Origin: Poteriospumella lacustris
Lineage: Eukaryota; Sar; Chrysophyceae; Chromulinales; Dinobryaceae
Assembly (NCBI GenBank): GCA_008000375.1
Contig: SMOI01000039.1
Location: 62,001-126,000 of the forward strand
Length of the DNA: 64,000 bases
Direction: 5' to 3'
Position 1 is the stretch's first letter. Every line of letters starts with the position of its first letter. A model generated the notes under the pieces. The model was not told the DNA's origin. It worked only from the letters and a program-made list of their open reading frames with translations, and did not search any database. This document shows, piece by piece, positions 1 to 10,214 of the stretch. The position numbers and the translations under genes were made by a program.

Positions 1-3000
1 GCGACGAAGGATGAAATCGATCGCGATTTGACGATTCAAATCACCGATCGATTGACCTTGAACCGCAACAGTACAAAATCCCATTTGGAAGGTCTCAACG
101 ACGATTCTGCAGTGATGTTAGATCATATTGCAACTACGCGTACTGCATACGCGAATCTCCAAAAGGATGCTAATGCGCGATTGATTCTGCGTATCGAGAA
201 GTGTATTCGGGAGGCGAGAAAGCTACGCACTGCTGCGGAGAACGATCCGGATTTGGAAGGACCGGTATTGCGCGATATCCGCGTTGTCTTGAACATTGCA
301 CGACAGGCTTGTCTGGATATCGTCACCGACATCAAAGCCTCCTGTTGGAAGCAATTGCACGCCTTGGACCCTATTCGTGTGACCCATCGCGAGAAAATGG
401 AAAAGAAAGTGCAAAAGGTGGAAGCCCAATGGAAGGAAGTCGATCGTATCATGCAGCCGTTGGTGGATGATTATGTGCGTGAAATGCTGAAAGAACTGCA
501 TCAAATGAATGCGCATGCCTTGGAGCTGATCCATGTGTATCGTGACCACGAGTCCAAGGCGTTGCAGGAACAGTTCAAACATGAACGAACTGCGTTGATT
601 CTTGCCTTCCGCAAGCATTTTCGCGAGTACGACTTGAGTGAGGCTGCCATTTTCGAACGTTACAACATCGAAATCAACCGCACCGTGGCCGATATGCTAC
701 AGTTATGGGGTCCCAGCAAACCGAAGTTCATCACTCAGTCGCTACGAGAGTTTCGTGCCTTGGCACAAGAGTCATTGGTCGCGACCTCGCAGGACATTCG
801 CAAGCAAATGTTTATCCGCGAGCTCAACGATGACACGACCAATGCCCGAATGGAGATTGCCGACCATTATGCCCATCAGCTACAAAAGGTATCCACCTAC
901 GCCGATGTCATTCCCGTCAAATACCTCGCAGAACGCGATCACCAAATCGCCTTTATCGACGAAATGTCGATGGAAAAGAACGGTGATATGGTTCGCCCAC
1001 AAGTGAAAGCGGTACTGGATCTGTTAGTCGCTGGTATCGAGATCGACTACGACTTCGGCAAAGGATACGACAATCTCATCGTGGCGACAGGAACGAAGTC
1101 CAAAGATGCGACGGTAGAACTTGGAGACTACGTCACTCGTTATTCAAACAATGACTACCCCGTATCGATTCCTCAGACAGCGCATTTGACACGCCAACGA
1201 ATTCAATCTCGTCAAGATGAGGTCACAGCCTTGCTCGATGCATCACATGCGCATTTGGTGGCAGATCACTCAAAATTGGACGTCCTGTTTAATGCAGGTG
1301 AAAAGGATATAGAAGAATGGTCGTCTTTGACGTTACAATTGATCGAAAACGCGTTCCACAACGCGGAAATGAACTACTTATCGAATTTGTGGCCAACGCC
1401 TGAGCCGACGCCGCGCTTGGAACTGCTTCCCGAGGACGAGGACCGTGTCGGCAAGCTGAAGGCACTGCTGGCGAAGACTCAAGAGGACAATCGCAACGAA
1501 TTCGATTTAATTCGATCGGTGGCAACGAATGCATCGCCATCTCAGGCGATGGTTCCCTTCAGTAGCAATACCTCCGTGACTTCTTTGCCACCGGGAAGGG
1601 ACAACTTAACCGCGTACAAGGGCGACACAAAGCTGCTTCTGGAGAATCTCAAGATCGACGACGAAGAGGAGGAGGCCTTCCGACAAAAGAAAGAAGCCAA
1701 ACGGCTGGAGAAAGAACGACGAAAGGCGGAGAAGGAAGCGGCAAAGGCGAAATTGCGAGAGCAGCCCCGTATGGCGTTGCCCGAAGGCAAGGTTTTACCG
1801 GAATTGCAGACGAAAGAGCTGCAACAAGGATGGTTCGAATGCATGGCTCCCGAGGGCTACACGTACTACCATAATCCCGTCACGGGTGAGTCACTGTGGG
1901 ACTTGCCACAGGTGTTGAAGAAGCCCTTACGTCGTGATCCTGATGATGACGAAGACAACGATGGCGACTCTGACTACGGCAACAAGCTGGTCGATACGCC
2001 ACGTGAATTGCTCATGCTCGAGAGCGGTAACCAATATGCCCCGGAGACGATTCCTATACGCGTGGTGCCCGATAGCTTCCGACTGCAAGTGAAGATCGAT
2101 CCCAAGGTGATTATGTCCGACATTGCCGAAGAAGCACGTACAATCTCGATGTTTGCCGTCGATACTGCGGTCGACATCACGAATCTCATCCACGGCAAGA
2201 CCAGCAAAGACGAAAGAACGATTGCGACGTTGTTGGGCGATCGTTACGATCCAAAGGCCTTGAGGGCCTTGGCCTTGCCCGGATACGACAGCGACCATGA
2301 AGATGATCATCGATTAGGTCAACAGTTGGGTGAAGAAGAAGCCGAAGAAGCGGCACTTCGTGGTCAAGATCTCATGGGTGGTCGCTTGGTTCCATTTTCC
2401 GAAAAGAGCGGTCGTTTGATCGAAGATGGCATCGAAGTACCTACCACGGATGCGATCGAAAACGACGTGCAACAGTTACTGCTGGAGTTGGGCCTCAAGG
2501 GTCATACCGAGTTACCACCGGGGGAACTGACGGATTCGGCCTTATTGCAGATTACCAATGGTTCCGTCGCGAGTGTTCCGGTCACTGAAATCGTGAACCC
2601 CGATGAATGGCTACAGTTAGGTTTGTCAGGGCAAACCAAGGGTGATTGGGAGACGGCATCATCGGATGGCGAAGATCACACGGGCTTCAACCAACAAGAC
2701 CGCGTCAAGATGAAAGCCGAACGTAAATACACCATTCAACGGGAAAATGATCTCATGGCGAAGGAAGATGCCTTGTCCACAGCGATGGAAAATGCGATCG
2801 AGAACCAGCATTGCCAAGAGCTGTTGTCGGGGCTGACGAAGATTATCGAGTCACGTACTGCGACGGATGGCGACAAAGAAATGTTGGTCGCCTTGAGCTT
2901 AATTGTGAAGCCTGTAAACGTGGTCGATATCATGGCCTCGTTGAAGACATCGTGGGCACACGTTGATGAAATCATTGCTGAAACCACTGCTCGCGAACAC

Positions 3001-5830
3001 CAGCGGGTAGAGCAAATCGAAATGTTGCGTACCGAGGAAGGTCGCAAACGCCAGCAAATGATTCTCGAACACGCTGAAGATACCGATGAAATGGTCGCCT
3101 TCTTCGTGGGTTGTCAAGTGTCCAAGGTCGAAGCCAAGCGCATTGCCATCGAGTGTCTGACGAAGTACCAATGCCCGACCGCAAAGAAGCTGTCCAAGCT
3201 GGTCGCGCGTGGTCAAGTGTCGCTGAAGAAGGACCTCCGTATGGACGACGACGACATCGAAGAAGTCGATGCGGCGTTGAAGGGATTGCTCCTCACCACG
3301 GCGATGTCCACGATGTCGATGTCGCAGCCGATGAGCCGTGCCTCGAGTATGATGGATGTGCTACCCCGTACGGCCTCTTTCAGTCCGTTTGCGTCTGCGC
3401 AAGTACCGGGCGTGACCACTATGGGGTCCCAGTATTCGTTGTCGCAGTTCCGCAATCCCGCCGCATCCTCGTCGGCCCACAGTTTGCACAGTGCACAATC
3501 GGCCTCTGGTTTCCAACCCCACATGTCTCAGCCAACCCTACCGACGACATCGGTACGGTCTTCGTCGCCGCACGGTTTCCATCCAACGTCGTCCAGCGTC
3601 TTGAACTTAGACCCAAATTTGGTCACCGAAGTAGACGACGAGTACAATGATGATGACGAGTCGACCAAGTTCGGCTCCCGACGAGTGAGCAATGCCTTCC
3701 AAGCGTCTTCCTCGCACGCGCACAATGCCAGTTTTACAGCCGCCACAGTATCGGCCGATGGTGCCACGGCTGCAGTGCCCTTTACGTTGACGAAGGATGG
3801 ATTCAAATCGTTCCATGGCGGTTGGATCGAAGGAATGTCCGAGGAAAACCAAGTATACTACTACAACGTCAAGACGGGCCAATCCTCTTGGCATTTGCCG
3901 ACGATGGCCGAGTTGGAAGAGCAAGAGGAAGCGGAGAAGGAGAAAGCACGTCAAGCGGCTGTCGATGGTACCGCGGAAGGCAGTGTCACCGCCGAGAAAC
4001 CGTATTTCACGGCATCGCAGTTGGATCCATTTGGCTCTCAATATCACGAGAGTGTCTCTCAGGTGCTACCAGCCGAAGCCAACGCGTCTACGTACTATGC
4101 CGATGACTTCCAGACGGCGTCTGTTGCTGCAGCGGAAGCACCTGCCGCCGCTGTCGCTGAGGATCCCCATGCGTACAGTGGCTATGATGCCAGCTATGCG
4201 GTGGGCAGTCACGATCCTGCCTATTACGATCCTTCCAGCTACGCCAATCACGAGCAGAATGTCTACGCGAACTATGGTGGTTATCAGGACCCACATGCGT
4301 CTACTGGTCACGAAGGTGCCACCGATGGTTCCGCACCGCTGGCACTAACGGATGGTTATCAATGGCCCGGCTATTACGATGACCAGGGTCAATGGCATTA
4401 CTATGAACATGATCCGAATGGACAGGGCTACTACGACGAACACGGTCAGTTGGTGCCGTACCAGACGGACGGCCAGTGGACGATGAGCGACGCTTTGGGT
4501 GTGCAGCATGTCGCTGACTACGTACCCCCTCCCAAGCCACGTGCCATCCCGACGTACCCGACGCCAGAAGTGGAAGCCTTCGCTCAGAAGGAAGGTGTGG
4601 CGCGCCAGATGGTCCTGCTATCGACACAGGACAAGTGGCAGAACAACCTGGTCAAGGTGCAGCACATGATCACCGACCAGAAGACGCAGTACCTGACGAA
4701 GCGTGTCGAGATGTTCGAGAAGGCGACGAAGATGGTGGAAGACCGTCTGAACGCCTTCGTGGAAGACATCAAGTTCATGCAGAAGTCGCTGAAGAAGGAC
4801 CTGGGCGAGGCCTTGGCGACGCAACGGGACTTGCGGCGGTTGTTCGAGGAGAGTTCGGCGGGCGTGATGCGTGCGGAGAAGCTGTCGTTCATCCTGGAGT
4901 CGCTGGAGAAGCTGAAGAACGGCTCGAACGAGAAGTACGAGTCGGCCTTCATCCAGATCGACAAGTTCGCGGCCGACTGGGAGCTGTTGAAGCAGGAACT
5001 GTTGCAGGTGGGCGACCTGTACGACACGGGCATCGCCGCGAACCTCGACCAATGTCGCTTCGCGTGTGAACACTACGCGAAGCTGTTCACGTACGACCAG
5101 CTGAAGGCGACAGCGTCGGTGGCGAAGGACGAAATGGTGGCGCTGCGTCGGGCATTGCATGGCGATTTGATGGGCGACACGTTGGAGGCGCAGCACGCTC
5201 GCGAGGAGCACCGTAGTCAGCAGCGGACCTACTACGCGGAGCGCATGACCAAGCGCGAGGAGTTGAAGCACTACTACTATGGCCAGGGTAGTGCTCAACC
5301 GTCGCAGTATCTGACGCGCGCACAAGAGCAGTTCCTGGACGAGGAGCTGGACAACCAGGGCTACACCGCCATCCCGCCGTCGGACGACATGCTGACGGAG
5401 GAGGAGCTGGCGATGTCGTTCCTGCTGAAGCAGATCGAGATGGAGGCGTCGCTGCGGCAAGACTACGAGAGCGTGTTGGAGGCGACGAAGGCAATGGCGC
5501 TGGACTTGCAGAGCGGTATCGATGAGTTCGATACGAACGAGAAGAAGAGCGTCTTCGAAGACGGCTCGTGGTTCAACAAGCACCGCGAGACGTTGGAGCG
5601 ACACGAGCAGGCCCTGCACGGCACCTTGAGCAAGGTGCGCGACAAGATGAACGAAGGTTATCAAGAGTAAGTGTTGTATGATCGATTGTGCTTTGTCTGT
5701 TTCGTTGTCTTACGTTGTTGTGACTTGATTCTCTTCGTGTAGTTTGCAAGCTCGCATTGAAGCATTGGACTACGAAGTGGAGCGTGCGGCGGAGGACGAA
5801 CTGTTCCAGAACAGTGTCCACTCGAAATAA
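1..5830 (+). CDS. Large WW-domain coiled-coil protein (5' end outside window)
   Basis: The frame is open from base 1, so the true start lies upstream. I join exon 1..5666 to 5743..5830 across a 76-base GT-AG intron; this replaces an early in-frame TAA and adds a charged tail ending NSVHSK, for 1917 residues in the window. Two WW domains are visible, near residues 610-640 (QQGWFECM start, two Trp plus Tyr-Tyr core) and 1273-1303 (GGWIEGM start). A Lys/Glu-rich helix precedes the first. Residues 1370-1500 are Tyr/Asp/Gly/His-rich, and residues 1520-1890 form a long coiled coil. WW domains bind Pro-rich ligands, so a scaffold role is likely. I do not recognise an orthologue. A poly(A) signal candidate AATAAA lies 60 bases after the stop. 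The last third is duplicated in inverted orientation downstream. Confidence 0.85.
4597..5661 (+). repeat. Palindrome A, left arm
   Basis: This 1065-base segment of the WW gene recurs as its reverse complement at 6563..7627. Mirror positions add to 12224 throughout, so there are no indels inside the arm. The one difference I found is a synonymous change in a Gln codon near 5051 (CAA here, CAG in the other arm). Identity stops at 5661, where the other copy carries three extra bases; beyond that the two 3' ends are clearly related but strongly diverged. Confidence 0.95.
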
Positions 5831-6473
5831 AGAGCGAGCGCGGCTTTGACGCCTTTCGCATGTTATCACAACCACCACGGAGTGTTGTAAATAAATATTT
5901 CCTGACTTATAAAGCACATCTGCAGTGGAAGCTTTTCTTTATATTGTAACTTAATTGTTCTCCTTTTTTTTTCAGAAAGTGTAAAACACAATCCCTTGTT
6001 CAACTTGTCTTGCACACACCACACCACACAATTGATCCTCGATTACGTCACCATTGTACACCTTCGAACGCAACTGCGGTCCACTGTTACGCTACATCCG
6101 CCCCCTCTGCATCGCTTCGGTTCACCAACTGCAACAAGACATGGGAGTACGGAGGGACTAGGTCTAAACACTGTCCTACACAGCCCTATGTATGTCCTGA
6201 GCGTTGCTATTCTATGTAAATGTTTTGTGGGAATGTGTTCGGTTGTACGTTACGAGCGGTGCCAGGGTGAGTGGTGACAACAGTGTTGTGATGGGTGGGT
6301 GGGGAACGCTAAATCATGCTTCACAAACACTTCTGAAAAAGGAGAACAATTACGTTACAATAGTAAGAAAAGCAACCACCGTAGATGTGCTTTTTATGTT
6401 GGGATATGCCTATACACAACTCGCAGTGGTGAACATGGTCACACGCGAAAGGCATCAGAGTCGCGCTCGCTCT
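5831..6473. other. Spacer between convergent WW-gene copies
   Basis: This is the centre of palindrome A and holds the 3' flanks of both converging copies. An AATAAA at 5890..5895 could end the plus-strand transcript. It contains a T-rich tract near 5962-5973 and no coding region that I can support. Short ORFs here have no recognisable domain. Confidence 0.5.
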
Positions 6474-7627
6474 CTACTTGGAGTGGACACTGTTCTGGAA
6501 CAGTTCGTCCTCTGCCGCACGCTGCACAAGCACAATCGATTGCACAACACCTACTCTTGATTATAACCTTCGTTCATCTTGTCGCGCACCTTGCTCAAGG
6601 TGCCGTGCAGGGCCTGCTCGTGTCGCTCCAACGTCTCGCGGTGCTTGTTGAACCACGAGCCGTCTTCGAAGACGCTCTTCTTCTCGTTCGTATCGAACTC
6701 ATCGATACCGCTCTGCAAGTCCAGCGCCATTGCCTTCGTCGCCTCCAACACGCTCTCGTAGTCTTGCCGCAGCGACGCCTCCATCTCGATCTGCTTCAGC
6801 AGGAACGACATCGCCAGCTCCTCCTCCGTCAGCATGTCGTCCGACGGCGGGATGGCGGTGTAGCCCTGGTTGTCCAGCTCCTCGTCCAGGAACTGCTCTT
6901 GTGCGCGCGTCAGATACTGCGACGGTTGAGCACTACCCTGGCCATAGTAGTAGTGCTTCAACTCCTCGCGCTTGGTCATGCGCTCCGCGTAGTAGGTCCG
7001 CTGCTGACTACGGTGCTCCTCGCGAGCGTGCTGCGCCTCCAACGTGTCGCCCATCAAATCGCCATGCAATGCCCGACGCAGCGCCACCATTTCGTCCTTC
7101 GCCACCGACGCTGTCGCCTTCAGCTGGTCGTACGTGAACAGCTTCGCGTAGTGTTCACACGCGAAGCGACACTGGTCGAGGTTCGCGGCGATGCCCGTGT
7201 CGTACAGGTCGCCCACCTGCAACAGTTCCTGCTTCAACAGCTCCCAGTCGGCCGCGAACTTGTCGATCTGGATGAAGGCCGACTCGTACTTCTCGTTCGA
7301 GCCGTTCTTCAGCTTCTCCAGCGACTCCAGGATGAACGACAGCTTCTCCGCACGCATCACGCCCGCCGAACTCTCCTCGAACAACCGCCGCAAGTCCCGT
7401 TGCGTCGCCAAGGCCTCGCCCAGGTCCTTCTTCAGCGACTTCTGCATGAACTTGATGTCTTCCACGAAGGCGTTCAGACGGTCTTCCACCATCTTCGTCG
7501 CCTTCTCGAACATCTCGACACGCTTCGTCAGGTACTGCGTCTTCTGGTCGGTGATCATGTGCTGCACCTTGACCAGGTTGTTCTGCCACTTGTCCTGTGT
7601 CGATAGCAGGACCATCTGGCGCGCCAC
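6474..7627 (-). pseudogene. 5'-truncated inverted copy of the WW-gene C-terminus
   Basis: The minus strand from 7627 to 6563 encodes the same coiled-coil segment of about 355 residues as the C-terminus of the upstream WW gene. It lacks the WW domains and everything before them. At the 3' end, the sequence matching the original last exon survives in part (6474 to about 6513), but a deletion has removed the original acceptor and the first part of that exon. Without splicing the frame ends at 6551. No ATG precedes the duplicated part in frame; the first internal ATG is the Met four residues in. It may be a decaying fragment, or a short gene with a new 5' exon upstream that I could not define. 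The near-perfect identity of the middle contrasts with its diverged ends. Confidence 0.7.
6563..7627 (-). repeat. Palindrome A, right arm
   Basis: Reverse complement of 4597..5661, with one base difference seen. Just outside it at about 7628-7640 similarity fades: a few matching bases next to mismatches, then unrelated sequence. The arms are separated by 901 bases. Confidence 0.95.
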
Positions 7628-8406
7628 GCCTTCCGACTGGGCACAGGATGCTACTACTGTCCTTCGGTCATTGACCTCCGAGGAGGTTGAGTGGGCTTCG
7701 TCGTGAGAGAGGCGTCGTAGGTCGTGGAGTCATGATGGACGCCGAAGCTACGGGCAATGCATGTGGGGTCACGGGAGGGATGCCAGTTGGCCGATATCAC
7801 TCGACAGTGAGCAGCAATAGGGTTAGAAAACAAGGCAGGGCGTAGAGCGATCAGATCCGACTGATGGCGATGCAAGACTGAGCCATGGGCGATCAACGAA
7901 GTGGTACCAGGCAATAGCGAAGATGCGACCGATGAAGGACCAACGTGGAGTGTGAATAGCAATAACAGATAGACGATAGAGGGCGTAAACGAGATCCAAC
8001 AATGAAGGAAGCTTTGACACATGGAACGTGAGGCTCGTTGAAGACGTTTTCGCTTGTCGGCAACGAGGTGTTCGTCGATGTACCAGACGCAACGCCTCCT
8101 CGCCGACATGCAAAACCAACTTCAACTCACCATGTATCAACACTCTGGATCACACTTCTACCCTCTTCGCAGCGACTAAAGAATTCACAGGATCAGCACC
8201 TGGTGGCGATCGACCACAAGTGGGAGAGCAGTGTTGGACAGGATGCGCAGTCAGATCATGGACATATGCTTCTCACAGACCCTTCACATGCCTACACCGT
8301 ACGTGGAGAAAGGTTTCTTAATTGTGGATGATTGCATCTTGCGACAGTCGCTGCGGTGAAGATATGCCATATATGTAGGAGATCGCATTGGTCGCCGTTG
8401 ATTGAC
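7628..8406. other. Intergenic, no supported gene
   Basis: This lies between the truncated WW copy (minus) and the DUF285 gene (plus). A 151-codon minus-strand frame (7654..8109) and two overlapping plus-strand frames near 8028-8331 are open, but none shows a domain. The region probably holds the 5' flank of the DUF285 gene. Confidence 0.4.
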
Positions 8407-9804
8407 ATGATGAGTGATCTTTCTGTGTTCCGTGTGGATTCGAAACGGTTCAGCAAGATGATCGAGCGTTTCAAAAAACGCGAATCGGTCGACTCAGTCG
8501 ATAAGAATGAGCAAGTGTTTCAAGCTTCTTCAAAGAAAAAACCACATCATAAAGGTGACGATATCCATCAATGTAGCTGTCCACCGGGGCACCTCTGCCC
8601 AGGGATACCCATGTCCACCATGATCTCCTCACAAGCGCTCTCCAAGCCTTCACGTCGCCCCTATCGTTCGCTCGCCATAGAATTGGATTTGTGTCTGTAC
8701 CGGACCGTTTCGGAACGTTGTGGAGGTCGTATCTTGCCGTTTCCGGTTCGACAATTGATCAAGGACTACTCCTGGGTGTCATTCAACAACGAGACGCTAC
8801 GTGAGGCCGTGCGACTGTGGTGCAGCGACCGAGAGCTCGCTCGACAGTGGTACGGGGAGATCAACGATTGGAATGTGAGCAGAGTAACCAATATGAACAG
8901 GCTCTTTCAAGATACCAACTTCAACGACCGCATCGATGGATGGGACGTGCGACACGTCGCATCGATGGCGTACATGTTTTACGCAGCGAGACAATTCAAC
9001 CAGTCGTTGCACACCTGGGATACGAAGCAGGTCACCAACATGACGAACATGTTTCACAACGCCATATCGTTCAACCAGCCGCTGGAGACCTGGGATGTGA
9101 GCCACGTCACTATCATGAGTCACATGTTCGACGGAGCTGCTGCATTCAACCAGTCGTTGTCGTCGTGGGACGTGCAGGCTGTGACGGATATGAGTGGTAT
9201 GTTTGAGAGAGCCAAGCGGTTCAATGGGTCGTTGTTGTCTTGGAATGTCGGTCAGGTCACAACGATGTACGGTATGTTTCACGGAGCAGATTCGTTCAAT
9301 CAGCCGTTGTGTAGCTGGGATGTACGCCAGGTCACCACCATGAGTTTCATGTTCGATGGCGCGATGTCCTTCAACCAGCCGTTGTCCACCTGGGATGTGC
9401 GTCAAGTCACCGACATGGGTGCCATGTTTGCAGCGGCGAGGATGTTCAACCAGCCATTGGACACGTGGGATGTGGGCCAAGTGACTGACATGAATTACAT
9501 GTTTCACAGAGCCTCGTTGTTCAACCAGTCATTGTCCGCGTGGGATGTTACGCAGGTCACCGATATGAGTGGCATGTTCAGCGGAGCCTCGTCGTTCAAC
9601 CAACCGTTGGACACGTGGGATGTGCGACAGGTCATCGACATGGGTTCTATGTTTGCGGAGGCGACGTCGTTCAATCAATCGTTAGGCATGTGGGCACTGC
9701 ACCCGGACGCTTACTTGTATGCGCTGTTTCATGGCGCCATATCCATGCGACAAGCGAGGCCAGTGCAGCGCATGCAGTGGACAGGAAACCTTCTTGACTG
9801 GTAG
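8407..9804 (+). CDS. BspA-like (DUF285) leucine-rich-type repeat protein
   Basis: A 465-residue protein built from eleven 25-residue repeats plus a degenerate twelfth, from about residue 152 to 428. Each repeat follows WDVxxVTDMxxMF...FNQPL, the signature of the DUF285/BspA family known from bacterial surface proteins and abundant in some protists, where it is used in binding or adhesion. I chose the ATG at 8407 because the frame upstream has no ATG. The N-terminal 150 residues are basic and include a short Cys/Pro patch (CSCPPGHLCPG). No signal peptide or membrane segment is visible, so a cytosolic location, or a missing upstream exon carrying a signal, are both possible. At DNA level the repeats form 75-base units. 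Confidence 0.85.
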   Translation: MMSDLSVFRVDSKRFSKMIERFKKRESVDSVDKNEQVFQASSKKKPHHKGDDIHQCSCPPGHLCPGIPMSTMISSQALSKPSRRPYRSLAIELDLCLYRTVSERCGGRILPFPVRQLIKDYSWVSFNNETLREAVRLWCSDRELARQWYGEINDWNVSRVTNMNRLFQDTNFNDRIDGWDVRHVASMAYMFYAARQFNQSLHTWDTKQVTNMTNMFHNAISFNQPLETWDVSHVTIMSHMFDGAAAFNQSLSSWDVQAVTDMSGMFERAKRFNGSLLSWNVGQVTTMYGMFHGADSFNQPLCSWDVRQVTTMSFMFDGAMSFNQPLSTWDVRQVTDMGAMFAAARMFNQPLDTWDVGQVTDMNYMFHRASLFNQSLSAWDVTQVTDMSGMFSGASSFNQPLDTWDVRQVIDMGSMFAEATSFNQSLGMWALHPDAYLYALFHGAISMRQARPVQRMQWTGNLLDW

Positions 9805-10214
9805 CTGGGAGCATACCATGACCACCTCTGTGTGAGGGAGTTGTGAGGACTAACTATGTTTGGGGTGACACTGTGTTGCGGAAAGTGGTGCGGTGGGCGT
9901 GATACGAGGTCCAAGGTGGGAGGGACTCGACGAGTCGATCGTCCTCGTCCATTGCGTCTGACGCGGGAAATTCATCCAAAACTGAAACGTTGAAGTACTT
10001 AAAAGCTATTGAAATTCATCTATAAATAATGATCCTATTGCTCTTTATGTACGAAAGTGTGTCGGCCCATTGTGTCATCTTCTCACTCAGGCTTTCTCCC
10101 AGAGTCTTGTTGTGGTGATCTTTTGGCCCGTTCGCCGCCTCAATCAAAAAGAAATCAACGGCAATATCACAGTTCCAACTCACGTTTGCTAGTTTTGCAT
10201 GCAACGGTTTAGCA
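9805..10214. other. Intergenic, nothing recognised
   Basis: 410 bases between two plus-strand genes. I see no ORF with support; it should contain the 3' end of the DUF285 gene and the promoter of the deaminase gene. Confidence 0.4.

Noticed and set aside
6299-7606. 435-codon plus-strand ORF over the WW-gene inverted copy, with matching antisense ORFs at 4618..5664, 15637..16671 and 17029..18039
   Set aside because: These are antisense shadows of codon-biased genes (Leu/Val/Gln/Arg/His strings) with no domain.
4597-7627. Palindrome A as a pure assembly fold-back artefact
   Set aside because: The arms carry a base difference, and the copies diverge with an indel and a deletion while remaining homologous beyond the arm, which an artefact would not produce. 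For palindrome B the unrelated 3' flanks argue the same way, but long reads are still needed.
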